A DNA stretch of 64,000 nt from Thioalkalivibrio sp. ALJ16 (lineage in GTDB: Bacteria; Pseudomonadota; Gammaproteobacteria; Ectothiorhodospirales; Ectothiorhodospiraceae): assembly GCF_000377345.1 (NCBI RefSeq), contig NZ_KB898043.1:1-64000 (forward strand). The letters run 5' to 3'. This document shows positions 18,163 through 26,627 of this stretch, one piece after another. Below the pieces are notes generated by a model, which saw nothing but the letters and a program-made list of their open reading frames with translations, had not been told where the DNA came from and ran no database searches. Position 1 is the first letter of the stretch; each line of letters opens with the position of its first letter. A program made the translations under genes and the position numbers.

Positions 18163-18325
18163 AGGCATTGCGTCGGAAGCCATCCTGATCGAAGCCTTTG
18201 AGCCCCGCCAGAATCGCAAGCGTGGCGATGATCTCTCCGCCGTCGAATAACTGCAGAAGGAAGACCCTGAGGTAGAGAAACGCAAAGCGCAGGCGGTACT
18301 GGCCAAGCTCGCCAATAAGTTCTAG
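18163..18325 (+). pseudogene. Broken second copy of the GIY-YIG gene tail (direct repeat copy B)
   Basis: In the same frame as the intact gene this reads ASEAILIEAFEPRQNRKRG, then a TAA where the intact gene has TAT (Tyr), then QKEDPEVEKRKAQAVLAK to a TAG. About 94% of the bases match 11066-11221, and the differences are nearly all silent third-position changes. This implies that the fragment was a separately evolving coding copy before it was truncated and stopped, rather than a recent duplicate. It begins 31 bases after the helicase stop. Confidence 0.85.
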
Positions 18326-18417
18326 CGATTTGCGATGTGTGGCCGGAGGCCTAAAGTCATTGGCTGAGTTGCGCCATGCGCTGGTGCTTGTTCAGTGGGA
18401 GTGGATATTGACGAGAT

Positions 18418-18456
18418 TCCCAGATCCCCATTTGTATGGCTTGAGGGGATCTGGGA
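18418..18456. terminator. Strong stem-loop between convergent genes
   Basis: A perfect 12-bp stem (TCCCAGATCCCC and its complement) with a 15-base loop lies between the helicase operon and the convergent HD-protein gene. There is no good T-run on either side, so it may be a weak or factor-assisted bidirectional terminator or an mRNA-stabilising hairpin. Confidence 0.55.
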
Positions 18457-18471
18457 TTTACGTGGATAGGG

Positions 18472-19443
18472 TCATCCGGCGCGGCGACGAGAGTCGTGGT
18501 TGATGAGGGGCGGAATCCAGACTTTTCGACCTCCGCAAGGGGATTGCCAGTACCGGTGCATCGGCGCCTGAGATGAGCTCTGCAAGGTCGCATCCGTTTG
18601 TGCGCTGCAGCCATCCAGGCCACGCACAACCGTTGCCATCGGTGCTGAATAGCTGTTGCCGTTGCGGTAGGCAACGATGAGTGCCCACAGCGTGTGATAG
18701 GCGTCTGCGTCCATCTGCTTTAGGGAAAGCAGCGGTTCCTGGAGAACGTATTCGATGAGCTCTTCATGGGAGCGAGTAGGTACCCGTTCGGCGAATTCCG
18801 AAGCAAGGACAATCTTGCCGATGTCATGCATCAGGGCCAGTAGTATGCCGGCTTCCGTTTGCAGCGTCGGCAATGCCATGGTCCGACCTACCGCATGTAC
18901 CGCTTCGGCGAGTTCGAGGCTGTGGGCGATCAGCCCGCCGGTCTTGGCATGGTGGCATCGCTTGGATGCCGGGAGCGTGAGGTACTGGATGGCGAATTCC
19001 TGATCCGAGAAGGCCTCACTGACGAATTCTCGGTAGGGCTCAACAGAAAGGTTCTCCACCACATTGACCAGGCGCTGCAGGCTGCCAGGGTCGGGTGCGC
19101 GGTGGACGGGGAGAAGATCCAGCGGCCCCTTCTCGGGCAGTGCCGACCCGACTTCTGGATAAGCCACAACGTGTCGCTGTCCACGCTCTGTATCGATGGT
19201 GTGGAGGGCCAGGGATCGGAACTGACCCCCTCCCAAGGGATGTCCTTCCCAGTCTCGAATCCTTGCGAAGGCCGTGAAATAACCGGTCGAATCGTAGACC
19301 CGAAGTCGGTAGTAGGGTTCTCCGCTAGGAGCTCGGCCTTCGCACTGGATTTCGACCCGTGCGGCGAAAATGACGGGCTCATAGCATGCGATGTCATCCA
19401 TCCCGACCATTCGCTGTAGTTCTTGAACGTCCTTAGCCTTCAT
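18472..19443 (-). CDS. OB-fold/HD-domain protein (YhaM- or TraI_2-like)
   Basis: 323 residues. I place the start at 19443 because GGAGGT lies just upstream; it overlaps the end of the integrase gene by 11 bases. The N-terminal third looks like an OB-fold nucleic-acid-binding domain (RVEIQCEGR, YRLRVYDSTGYFTAF). The centre carries HD-superfamily ligands in the pattern CHHAKTGGLIAHSLELA and MHDIGKI. This combination is found in YhaM-type 3'-5' exoribonucleases and in the HD (TraI_2) domain of mobile-element proteins. It is co-transcribed with the integrase, so a role in element processing is plausible. Exact activity unknown. Confidence 0.75.
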   Translation of the reverse strand: MKAKDVQELQRMVGMDDIACYEPVIFAARVEIQCEGRAPSGEPYYRLRVYDSTGYFTAFARIRDWEGHPLGGGQFRSLALHTIDTERGQRHVVAYPEVGSALPEKGPLDLLPVHRAPDPGSLQRLVNVVENLSVEPYREFVSEAFSDQEFAIQYLTLPASKRCHHAKTGGLIAHSLELAEAVHAVGRTMALPTLQTEAGILLALMHDIGKIVLASEFAERVPTRSHEELIEYVLQEPLLSLKQMDADAYHTLWALIVAYRNGNSYSAPMATVVRGLDGCSAQTDATLQSSSQAPMHRYWQSPCGGRKVWIPPLINHDSRRRAG

Positions 19444-20650
19444 TGCGCACCTCCGTGTGCTCTTCGGCGTTCCCTTGGAGAGAACGCAGGAGACGATCCA
19501 TGGCGGAACCATCCTGGCGTGTCAGGTTAGGGACGTACCGCGAATACACGCGGAACAACATCTCGGTCGTGGTATGGCCCAGTTGCCTGGCGATCCACTC
19601 CGGGTTCTCTCCAGACGCCAACCAAAGCGTGGCGGCGGTATGCCGGCACTGGTAGGGCTGGCGAGGCTCAAGCCCGAGATAGCGGAGTAATGGATACCAA
19701 ACCCGCTGAGTGACGTTCTTGGTGTCCAGTGGCCGGCCGGCCTTCGTGACGAAGACGTATTCCTGTTTGCCAGTGGCTCGGAACTGTCGCTGCAGGGCCT
19801 CTGCGACCACGGAAGACATGGCGACCTCACGCTGTGAGCCGTCGTTCTTGGTGTATTCCGTCCGCCCCTGGTTGTAGGTCTCGCGAATCAGAATCTGGCC
19901 TTTCTCGAAGTCCACGTACTTCCACTTCAGGCCGTGCACTTCACCGGTTCTCAGTCCTGTGAAAAGCCGCACGATGAAGTAGTCGCGGTAGTCGGCTCGA
20001 ACCGTATTGATGATCTTCTGCGTTTCCTCCCACGTGAACGGCATGATCTCCTTACGTGGTTGTTTGAGCCGTTTCAGATTGTTCATCGGGAACGTAAACT
20101 GGAAGCGGTCAGCGGCTTCGGCCAGGACCATCGAGAGCACCCCGAGGGTGTGGTTGATGGTCTTTGGGGACAGGGTCGCGTTGCCTTTCCGGCCTGGAAC
20201 TTTGGCGAGCTCGGACCGGAAGGCAAGGATGTCCGCTTTGCTGATGTCGCTGACCCTTTGATCACCGAAGTAGGGCAGCAGGTGTCGTCGCAGGGAGCCG
20301 CGGTTGGTCTCCAGCGTCTTGAAGCGCCAGGCGACCTCGTTTTCTTGCAGCCACTGTTCCGCGAAATCGCGAAACAGTGGGGTGCTGGCCGTTTCGACGT
20401 CCGCTTCGTTCGGGGCGGCGCCTTCCAGCTCGGCGGCGAACCTGACCGCTCGGCTGCTGTTGGGAAAGTACCGACTGTATTCGAAGGTGCCAAGAGTGAT
20501 CTCGGCTTCGATCTTCTTCGCGACTTTCTCCATGTTTCGCCGGTTGGCTGCGGTGTCATCTAGAGTTGTGCACTCGCGGCACCGAACGCGCTTATAGAAG
20601 AAGTCGAAGTAGAGCTTCCCGGTGTCTTTTCTGGCGCGCACTCTAGCCAT
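19433..20650 (-). CDS. int: Tyrosine site-specific recombinase (island integrase)
   Basis: 405 residues. The N-terminal part resembles the arm-DNA-binding domain seen in many phage integrases (RARKDTGKLYFDFFYKRVRC). It is followed by a core-binding domain and the catalytic domain with the first Arg in GLRTGEVHG, the box RHTAATLWL, LGHTTTEML and the nucleophile in YSRYV. It is encoded next to tRNA-Arg and points away from it, as usual for tRNA-targeting island integrases. The excisionase-like gene directly upstream and the HD protein downstream form one leftward operon. Confidence 0.93.
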   Translation of the reverse strand: MARVRARKDTGKLYFDFFYKRVRCRECTTLDDTAANRRNMEKVAKKIEAEITLGTFEYSRYFPNSSRAVRFAAELEGAAPNEADVETASTPLFRDFAEQWLQENEVAWRFKTLETNRGSLRRHLLPYFGDQRVSDISKADILAFRSELAKVPGRKGNATLSPKTINHTLGVLSMVLAEAADRFQFTFPMNNLKRLKQPRKEIMPFTWEETQKIINTVRADYRDYFIVRLFTGLRTGEVHGLKWKYVDFEKGQILIRETYNQGRTEYTKNDGSQREVAMSSVVAEALQRQFRATGKQEYVFVTKAGRPLDTKNVTQRVWYPLLRYLGLEPRQPYQCRHTAATLWLASGENPEWIARQLGHTTTEMLFRVYSRYVPNLTRQDGSAMDRLLRSLQGNAEEHTEVRNEG

Positions 20651-20876
20651 GACACGCCCCCCCGCTGGCCATGGGGATGGAGGGTACCCCGCCGTCCGTA
20701 TCCATCATGTCCCGTTCGATCGTTTCCCAGATGAAAAGGATCTTGCGACCGCCGAATGGCCGAAAGTAGTGAATTCCCTCAATGAGGACGCTGTCCTTGA
20801 GGCGTTCACGGATCGTGCGCGTGTCGTAGTGGATCCGTTCGGCGAGACCTTCTGTGGTCAGGTACGTGTAGCTCAT
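20643..20876 (-). CDS. Excisionase-like small HTH protein
   Basis: 77 residues, with GAGGGA well placed before the ATG. It opens YTYLTTEGLAERIHYDTRTI, a MerR/excisionase-type winged helix, and continues with GIHYFRPFGGRKILFIWETI, typical of small integrase-associated directionality factors. The end overlaps the integrase start by 8 bases. It probably both controls excision and helps regulate the leftward operon. Confidence 0.75.
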   Translation of the reverse strand: MSYTYLTTEGLAERIHYDTRTIRERLKDSVLIEGIHYFRPFGGRKILFIWETIERDMMDTDGGVPSIPMASGGACHG

Positions 20877-20995
20877 GTATCGTCCCTCTTATCGATGAAG
20901 TCCATTCGTTTCGTGTGTAGCGTATGCGCTTCACACAATGTCAATCGTACACAATCGATGTAGCGTGTCAACTACAAATGGAGTGCTCGGGCGTC
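20877..20995. promoter_or_regulatory. Divergent promoter/operator region between excisionase and Xre repressor
   Basis: This AT-richer gap holds an inverted repeat TGTAG(8)CTACA just before the Xre gene and several TGT/ACA-type dyads (for example TGTGTAGCG facing CTTCACACA). On the minus strand a TTGACA at 20973-20968 is followed after 16 bases by TACGAT, a plausible promoter for the excisionase-integrase operon. The repressor probably binds here and controls both directions (inference). Confidence 0.5.
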
Positions 20996-21241
20996 ATGGC
21001 TATACGCATCAAGCTGAAAGAGCTCGTAGCGGAGAAGGAATATCAGGAGGGACGGGTGGTTACCTTTAAGGAAATCGCCGAAGAGGCTGGGGTCCACCGC
21101 GTTACGCTTTCGAAGATAGCCAACAACAAGGGCTATAACGTTGGTACGGACACCCTGGACCGCCTGTGCAAGTACTTTGGCTGCCGCATCGAAGAACTTG
21201 TTGAGTTCGTCGACGAAGGAGATGCGTCGGACCGTTCCTGA
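20996..21241 (+). CDS. Xre-family transcriptional repressor of the island
   Basis: 81 residues from ATG 20996 (an ATG 18 bases earlier is possible). A complete helix-turn-helix is visible: FKEIAEEAGVHRVTLSKIAN, then the helix DTLDRLCKYFGCRIEELVEF found in short Cro/CI-type proteins. It is divergent from the excisionase-integrase operon across a shared operator region, the usual layout for a lysogeny-type switch controlling excision. Confidence 0.85.
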   Translation: MAIRIKLKELVAEKEYQEGRVVTFKEIAEEAGVHRVTLSKIANNKGYNVGTDTLDRLCKYFGCRIEELVEFVDEGDASDRS

Positions 21242-21296
21242 GGACAGGCCGCCGGGATGCGCTCGGAGGACTTCTAACCGGCCACAAGGCACGGAA

Positions 21297-21390
21297 TTTG
21301 TCACGGAGCCAGGTACTCGTAGGGCACAAGTAGCCCCAGCAGCGTGTTACAGGTTTGTCACAGAAGTGGCACGAGAGTGTCACGGGACGT
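21297..21390. promoter_or_regulatory. Repeated GTCAC sites near the tRNA end (possible integrase arm sites)
   Basis: Three copies of a TGTCACNG(A/G) motif occur at 21299, 21355 and 21378 (TTTGTCACGG, TTTGTCACAG, AGTGTCACGG), and a reverse GTGAC follows the last. They lie between the element genes and the tRNA-Arg gene, where integrase arm-type sites are expected. The assignment is by position and repetition only. Confidence 0.45.
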
Positions 21391-21408
21391 GACCTGACCC
21401 AAAACGAA

Positions 21409-21443
21409 AAAGGGACCAGCGACTGTAAGTCACTGATCCCTTT
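21409..21443 (-). terminator. Intrinsic terminator after tRNA-Arg
   Basis: On the minus strand a hairpin with outer stem AAAGGGA/TCCCTTT and an inner GACTTACAGTC part is followed by a T-run (TCCCTTTTTCG). It lies just after the 3' end of tRNA-Arg. Confidence 0.75.
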
Positions 21444-21453
21444 CTCAGGAATA

Positions 21454-21530
21454 TGGCGCGCCCGGAAGGATTCGAACCTCCGACCACCTGGTTCGTAGCC
21501 AGGTACTCTATCCAGCTGAGCTACGGGCGC
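21454..21530 (-). tRNA. tRNA-Arg (anticodon ACG)
   Basis: A full cloverleaf on the minus strand: acceptor GCGCCCG/CGGGCGC, D-arm AGCTCAGCTGGATAGAG, anticodon stem CCTGG/CCAGG with loop CTACGAA (anticodon ACG), T-arm GGAGGTTCGAATCCTTC, and an encoded CCA at 21456-21454. The neighbouring integrase faces away from its 3' end, so this gene is the likely insertion site of the island. Confidence 0.97.
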
Positions 21531-21604
21531 GTCGTCTGGAGGCGCGCATTATCGCGATTGCCCCCGGTGGATGCAAGCCGTTCGCGCCGATTCGTCTCCA
21601 GCGG

Positions 21605-22330
21605 CTATGGCTTGCCCGGTTTCCCGGCTCTCGGCATGGGGTGATAAGGGGTGCTGCGCACGCGATCGTGTTCGTGCATGCGGTAGTGGACGAAGGCGTC
21701 CGGGTCCTCGAAGTGCAGAAAGGGGTTGCCGGCGTCCTCTTCTTCCAGCGTGGATTCGGGTTTTTCCGCGTAGTTGTGGCCTGGATGGATGCAGGTGTGC
21801 GGCGGGAGGCCGTCACGCAGCCCATTGAGGGTGTGGAACATCTGTTCCGGGTTGCCCCCCTCGAGGTCGCAGCGGCCGCAGCCGAAGACGAACAGGGTGT
21901 CGCCGGTGATCAGGTCGTCGCCCGCCGGCAGATGGAAGCACGCGGATCCCGGGGTATGGCCCGGGGTATGCAGGAAGCGGATCTCGGTGTCGCCCAGGCG
22001 CATTTCGTCGCCGCCGTGGTGCAGCTGTGGGCGCTCGAGTTGCTTGCCCCAGAATTCGGCCTCGGGCTTCAGCAGGTGCAGACGCGCGTTGGGGTAGTGC
22101 TCGAGGATGGCTTCGACCCCGTTGATATGGTCGTGATGACTGTGGGTCAGCAGGATGTCGGATATCTCGACCCCTTGCTCGCGCGCCTGGCGGATGATGG
22201 CCTCCGGCTCCCATGCCGGATCGACCACGGCGCCGCGATGGCTGGCGCGATCCTCGATCAGGTAGACGAAGTTTTCCATCGGTCCCAGTTCCTGGCGATA
22301 GATGTGATAGGGCAGTTGGCTGCGGTCCAT
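21605..22330 (-). CDS. Metallo-beta-lactamase-fold hydrolase (glyoxalase II-like)
   Basis: 241 residues from the ATG at 22330, which has GGAGAG upstream. The metal motif is THSHHDHINGV, further ligands sit in HTPGHTPGS and TGDTLFVFGCGRCD, and a late HPGHNY motif completes the set. This is the glyoxalase II / persulfide dioxygenase-like branch of the fold, most similar to hydroxyacylglutathione hydrolases by motif order. Substrate is not certain. It is divergent from the methyltransferase gene. Confidence 0.85.
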   Translation of the reverse strand: MDRSQLPYHIYRQELGPMENFVYLIEDRASHRGAVVDPAWEPEAIIRQAREQGVEISDILLTHSHHDHINGVEAILEHYPNARLHLLKPEAEFWGKQLERPQLHHGGDEMRLGDTEIRFLHTPGHTPGSACFHLPAGDDLITGDTLFVFGCGRCDLEGGNPEQMFHTLNGLRDGLPPHTCIHPGHNYAEKPESTLEEEDAGNPFLHFEDPDAFVHYRMHEHDRVRSTPYHPMPRAGKPGKP

Positions 22331-22402
22331 GGGCTCTCCGTGAGTCGTAGCGGGTCTGGTATGGTCGAGCGTGAATCCCATCCTGTTACCAGAAGGAGCG
22401 TG

Positions 22403-23032
22403 ATGCCAAATTCCGAGCATGCGTCTGATGTCTCCGTGGTTCCTGGCGAGGTAGACGCGGAGGCCGACTGGGAGGCCCGCTATCAGGCCGGATCCACGCG
22501 CTGGGACCGGGGTATGCCCAGCCCGTCCCTGGAGTGCTGGCTGGACGTCACCGACCTGGCGCCGGGGGGCCGCATTGTGGTCCCGGGCTGCGGTTTCGGG
22601 CACGAGGTTCCGGCACTGGCCGAGCGTGGTTTTCACGCGATCGGCGTCGATGTGGCCCCCACGCCGGTGCGCCACCTGCGGGAACGCCTGGCGGCCGCCG
22701 GTCTGCAGGCCGAGGTCGTACAGGCGGATATGCTGGCCTGGCAGCCGGAAACCCCGGTAGACGGGGTCTACGAGCAGACCTCCTTGTGCGCGCTGGCGCC
22801 CGCGCAGTGGGATGCGTACGCCGCGCGCCTGCACACCTGGCTGCGCCCGGGAGGCGAGCTGTTTGCCTGTTTCATGCAGACCGGTGCCGAGGGTGGCCCG
22901 CCCTTTCACTGTGCCGAGCCGCAGATGCGGGTGTTGTTCCCGGACTCGCACTGGATCTGGAAAGACGCTCTAGGTCGTACCGATCACACCAACGGCAAGT
23001 TCGAGCTCCTGCACCGTCTGATCCGGCGCTGA
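22403..23032 (+). CDS. Thiopurine S-methyltransferase-family SAM methyltransferase
   Basis: 209 residues, with AGAAGGAG before the ATG. The TPMT-family signature is clear: WEARYQAGSTRWDRG near the start, VPGCGFGHEVPAL as the SAM-binding loop (about residues 58-70), DMLAWQPE, YEQTSLCAL and FKxP-like PPFHCAEP. Bacterial members methylate sulfur, selenium or tellurium compounds. Function beyond the family level is inferred. Confidence 0.88.
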   Translation: MPNSEHASDVSVVPGEVDAEADWEARYQAGSTRWDRGMPSPSLECWLDVTDLAPGGRIVVPGCGFGHEVPALAERGFHAIGVDVAPTPVRHLRERLAAAGLQAEVVQADMLAWQPETPVDGVYEQTSLCALAPAQWDAYAARLHTWLRPGGELFACFMQTGAEGGPPFHCAEPQMRVLFPDSHWIWKDALGRTDHTNGKFELLHRLIRR

Positions 23033-23081
23033 GCGGTGTGGCGGTGCCCGCGTCGCTGTCGGGGGCGGCCGCAAAAAGAGA

Positions 23082-23111
23082 ACGCCCGCGCCCTCGGAGA
23101 GGGGCGGGCGT
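23082..23111 (-). terminator. Intrinsic terminator of the DEAD-box helicase gene
   Basis: A GC-rich hairpin (GACGCCCGCCCCTC facing its near-complement) is followed on the minus strand by TTCTCTTTTT. It sits 27 bases after the stop of the helicase gene and between convergent genes. Confidence 0.75.
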
Positions 23112-23137
23112 CGGGTGCTTGCCCAGGGCCGACGGCG

Positions 23138-25090
23138 CTAGCCGTTGGCGACCTTGCGCTTGATCATCAGCGTTCCGTCTGCGCGTGGGCCGGCGGTCTT
23201 GGCGCTGGTGCCGCCCTTGCGCACGGGGCGTTTGCCGGGCGCGGCGGCGTAGGCCGGGCGCTTGCGGTTGGCCGGTGCCGGACCGCGCTTGCCGGCGCTG
23301 GGCTTGTCAAAGGCACGTGGGTTGTTGCCGGGGGCACCCGCGCGCGCCTTGTTGGCGGGCTTGCGCGGGGGGGCGCCACGATCTTCGCCGGCGCTGCTGG
23401 CCTGACCCGGACGCGGTGCCTGGAGGGTGAGTTCCAGGCGGCGGTTGGCCACATGGATGTTGCCCAGGCGGCGGATGGCCGCGGCGTCCAGCGAGGCCGG
23501 GAGGTCCACATGGCTGTGGTCTTCGCGCAGGCCGATGCGGCCGATATCGCGGCCGTTCAGGCCGCCCTCGTTGGCGAGCGCGCCGACGATGGCGCCGGGC
23601 GCGACGCCGTTATTGCGGCCAACCGGCATGTAGTAGCGCACCATGTCGGCTTCGGGTTCGCGATCCTTGCCGCGTGACGGGCGTTCGCCGCGCGGCTTGC
23701 CGTCGCGGCGCGCCGGGCCGTGTTCGCCCCGCGGGTTGCGGGCGGCAGCCAGAACCGGGTCGGCCCCGGCCTGGGCGCTGGCGTCCAGCGGGCTGCCGGC
23801 GGTCGCGAGGGCGATCAGCGCGGTGGCCAGTTCACGCTCGCTGGCCCCGGTGTCGGCCAGCAGGCGGTCCACCAGTGCCGTGTGCGCGCGCGCGGACTCG
23901 TCGCTCAGCAGCGCCTGCACGCGTTCGGCGAAGCGCGCCTCGCGGCGTGCCTGTACCGCCTGGCGATCGGGGATGGGCTGTTCCCGCACCGGCTTGCCGG
24001 TCAGGCGTTCGATATCGCGCAGCATGCGGCGCTTGCGCGGTTCCAGGAACAGAATGGCGCGGCCCTTGCGCCCGGCACGGCCGGTGCGGCCGATGCGGTG
24101 GACATAGACCTCGGCATCGCCCGGGGCATCGAAGTTAAATACGTGGCTGATGCGCGGCACGTCGATACCGCGCGCGGCCACGTCGGTCGCGACGATGACA
24201 TCCAGCCGCCCGTCGCGCAGATCCTGCACCACGCGTTCGCGCTCGCCCTGTTCCATGTCGCCGTTCAGCGCCGAGGCGGCAATGCCGGCCTGGAGCAGTG
24301 CATCCGCGATCTCGACGGTGGAGGCCTTGGTGCGGGCGAAGACGACGGCGCCGTCCAGGGCGTCCTCGGTCTCCATCAGGCGGGTCAGCGCCTCCAGTTT
24401 GTGGCGCGCGTCCACCAGGCAGTAGCTCTGGTCAATATCGGTGCCGGCCTCGTTGCCCGCGCCGATGCGGATCTCGCGGGGTTCGCTCATGTAGCGGTGC
24501 GCGATACGGCGGATCGGTGCCGGCATGGTGGCGGAGAACAGGGTGGTCTGACGCGTGGCCGGGGTTTGTTCGAGGATCCATTCGATCTCCTCGACAAAGC
24601 CCATCCGCAGCATCTCGTCGGCCTCGTCCAGGATCACCATGCTCAGGCCGTTCAGGTCGAGGGTGCCGCGCTTGATGTGGTCAACCACGCGCCCGGGGGT
24701 GCCGACCACGATCTGGGGACCCTTGCGCAGGGCACGCAGCTGCTCGCCCATGGGTTGACCGCCGTAGACCGGTAGTACGTCGATCGACGCGAACGGCTGT
24801 GCAAACGCGGTCAGGGCCCCGGCGACCTGGTTGGCCAGCTCGCGGGTCGGGGCGAGGACCAGCGCCTGCGGGTGGCGCTGGTCGGCGTCAATGCGCTCGA
24901 TCAGCGGCAGCCCGAATGCGCCGGTCTTGCCGGTGCCGGTCTGGGCCTCACCGAGCACGTCGTGGCCTTCCAGCAACGCGGGGATGCAGGCGGCCTGGAC
25001 GGGGGTGGGGGAGGAAAAGCCCATGTTCGACAGGGCGCGGACCAGCGTCTCGGACAGGCCGAGCTGGGAGAACGAGGGGGAATCAGACAT
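23138..25090 (-). CDS. deaD: ATP-dependent RNA helicase of the DeaD/CsdA type
   Basis: 650 residues. All DEAD-box motifs are present in order: Q motif (FSSPTPVQ), AQTGTGKT (about 49-56), PTRELA, TPGR, DEAD (155-158), SAT, ARGIDVPR and HRIGRTGR. A DbpA-like RNA-binding domain follows (VRYYMPVGRNNGV, about 475-555), then a low-complexity Arg/Lys/Pro/Gly tail of about 90 residues, as in DeaD. It unwinds RNA during ribosome assembly and cold adaptation. The 450-base upstream gap would allow a long leader as in other cold-induced helicases, though I see no specific element. Confidence 0.93.
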   Translation of the reverse strand: MSDSPSFSQLGLSETLVRALSNMGFSSPTPVQAACIPALLEGHDVLGEAQTGTGKTGAFGLPLIERIDADQRHPQALVLAPTRELANQVAGALTAFAQPFASIDVLPVYGGQPMGEQLRALRKGPQIVVGTPGRVVDHIKRGTLDLNGLSMVILDEADEMLRMGFVEEIEWILEQTPATRQTTLFSATMPAPIRRIAHRYMSEPREIRIGAGNEAGTDIDQSYCLVDARHKLEALTRLMETEDALDGAVVFARTKASTVEIADALLQAGIAASALNGDMEQGERERVVQDLRDGRLDVIVATDVAARGIDVPRISHVFNFDAPGDAEVYVHRIGRTGRAGRKGRAILFLEPRKRRMLRDIERLTGKPVREQPIPDRQAVQARREARFAERVQALLSDESARAHTALVDRLLADTGASERELATALIALATAGSPLDASAQAGADPVLAAARNPRGEHGPARRDGKPRGERPSRGKDREPEADMVRYYMPVGRNNGVAPGAIVGALANEGGLNGRDIGRIGLREDHSHVDLPASLDAAAIRRLGNIHVANRRLELTLQAPRPGQASSAGEDRGAPPRKPANKARAGAPGNNPRAFDKPSAGKRGPAPANRKRPAYAAAPGKRPVRKGGTSAKTAGPRADGTLMIKRKVANG

Positions 25091-25546
25091 TCAGGGGTAC
25101 TCACGAGGGCCGGAATCCGAGACCCCGGTCAAAAAAACGGATGGCAAACGCAAACCAAGAACTATACAGGAAAAGAGTGGGTAACAACCGAAAAGTTCAA
25201 GAAAACTTTCGTGCTACCGGGTAGGAGTCAGCATTTCGGCATATAGGTAGTCGGTAATAACCTTGTTGTGATTCTGTATGCGTGGTCTATCTTTGCCCGC
25301 TGTTTGGTCGTTTGATTCCTGCAGGATGCAGGAAGACCGGACGCGAACGCGGGACGGAAACGCCGCCAGTTCACCCCCAGGTGAGCGGTGCTCCGGTTGG
25401 TACGCGACCCCCGGAACCGAGGGAGCAGGGGTAGCGGCCGACCCGCGACTGTTGATCACGGAAAAGGTGGCTTGCCCCCGTTGGTCCCGTGCCACAGTCG
25501 CGAGTTCCCGCGCGGTTCCCCTCGTTCGAGCAGAGGAAACAAGCGC
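25091..25546. promoter_or_regulatory. Divergent intergenic region between deaD and the multicopper oxidase operon
   Basis: This 456-base gap has no gene. Its left part is AT-rich (likely promoter of deaD), the right part GC-rich. A perfect inverted repeat TCCTGCA-GGA-TGCAGGA lies at 25317-25333 and may be an operator for the oxidase genes. No riboswitch family was recognised. Confidence 0.5.
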
Positions 25547-26587
25547 ATGCATCGTAGAGAGTTCCTGAAGGGCGGTATGGCCCTGTCTGCAGGCTTCGCT
25601 GTGCCCGGTACGATCGGCCTTCTGGCCTGGTCCCCCCGGGCTGAGGCGGCCGACCTGAGTATCGACCTGTCGGCACGCCGCGGCGATGTCACCATGATTG
25701 ATGGCACAACGGCGCTGATGTTCGGCTTCTCGGCCACCGGGGCGATGAGCTGGCCAGGGCCCACGCTGGTCTGCCAGGAAGGCGACAGTATTACCGTCAA
25801 TCTGGACAACACCCTGCATACGCCGGTGGCGTTCAAGGTCGGGGCGACCAATATCCGTTACCAGGCCAGTGCCCAGAACCAGATCTCTTTTACGTTTTCG
25901 GCCCCGCCGGCCGGGACCTATCTCTACTACGACGACCAGAACAACGGCGTAAACCGCATTATGGGGCTGCACGGGACCCTGGTGGTGATGCCGGCCGGGA
26001 TCAAGGACCGACCTTTTGTCGGCGGGCCGCAGTTCGTGCGCCAGTACAAGTGGATGTTCAGCAACGTCGACCCGGCCTGGGGCGAGCAGGTCCGCAACCT
26101 GGGGGATTACCAGGTCAGCGCCATTGATCCCGACAGCTTCAATCCGCGGTATTTCACCATCAACGGCCAGGCGTACGAGAACACGCACGAGTACAACACC
26201 GAATTGATGGGGCACTACGACGAGGCCGCGTATGTGCGCATGCTCAATGCGGGCGGCATCGTCCATGCGCCGCATTTCCACGGCAATCATGTCGAGATGG
26301 TCACTATCAACTACGAGCGCTTCAGCGCACCCTTCAAGAACAAGGACGCCGTGTCCATGTTCCCGCTGGACGTGCGCGACGTGATCTTTCCCTTCAAGGC
26401 CCCGCCGGATGCCTATCCGCCGGTCTCCACCAATCAGATTCAGCACTTCCCCATGCACTGCCATGTGGAGATGTCGCAGACCGCAGGCGGTGGATCCTAT
26501 CCCCACGGGGCGCATGCGCCGATCGTGATGGGTGCGGCACCGCAGACGGAGTCGGATCTGACTCGAAAAGTGGACGAGTTGTCCTGA
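25547..26587 (+). CDS. Tat-exported multicopper-oxidase-like protein, subunit A
   Basis: 346 residues. The N-terminus HRREFLKGGMALSAG is a twin-arginine signal, with probable cleavage after the AEA at residue 34. Two cupredoxin domains follow. The first lacks copper ligands (GTYLYYDDQNNGV replaces the usual HCH region). The second has APHFHGNHVEM (about 241-251) and FPMHCHVEMSQTAGGG (about 301-316), which correspond to the third and fourth copper motifs of multicopper oxidases. The first and second motifs are missing here but present in the next gene. A signal-less partner 40 bases downstream suggests a heterodimer exported together. Confidence 0.8.
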   Translation: MHRREFLKGGMALSAGFAVPGTIGLLAWSPRAEAADLSIDLSARRGDVTMIDGTTALMFGFSATGAMSWPGPTLVCQEGDSITVNLDNTLHTPVAFKVGATNIRYQASAQNQISFTFSAPPAGTYLYYDDQNNGVNRIMGLHGTLVVMPAGIKDRPFVGGPQFVRQYKWMFSNVDPAWGEQVRNLGDYQVSAIDPDSFNPRYFTINGQAYENTHEYNTELMGHYDEAAYVRMLNAGGIVHAPHFHGNHVEMVTINYERFSAPFKNKDAVSMFPLDVRDVIFPFKAPPDAYPPVSTNQIQHFPMHCHVEMSQTAGGGSYPHGAHAPIVMGAAPQTESDLTRKVDELS

Positions 26588-26627
26588 ACCCCACCTGGAC
26601 AAACGGATTGCAAGGGAGCAAGAAATC

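Noticed and set aside
21307-21318. A 12-base copy of part of tRNA-Arg (AGCCAGGTACTC) near the tRNA as a possible att relic
   Set aside because: It covers only the anticodon-arm edge, is short, and lies between the tRNA and the integrase on the element side. Too little to call an att site.
25317-25546. A riboswitch before the oxidase operon
   Set aside because: The GC-rich leader can fold, but I could not match the conserved core of any riboswitch class I know.
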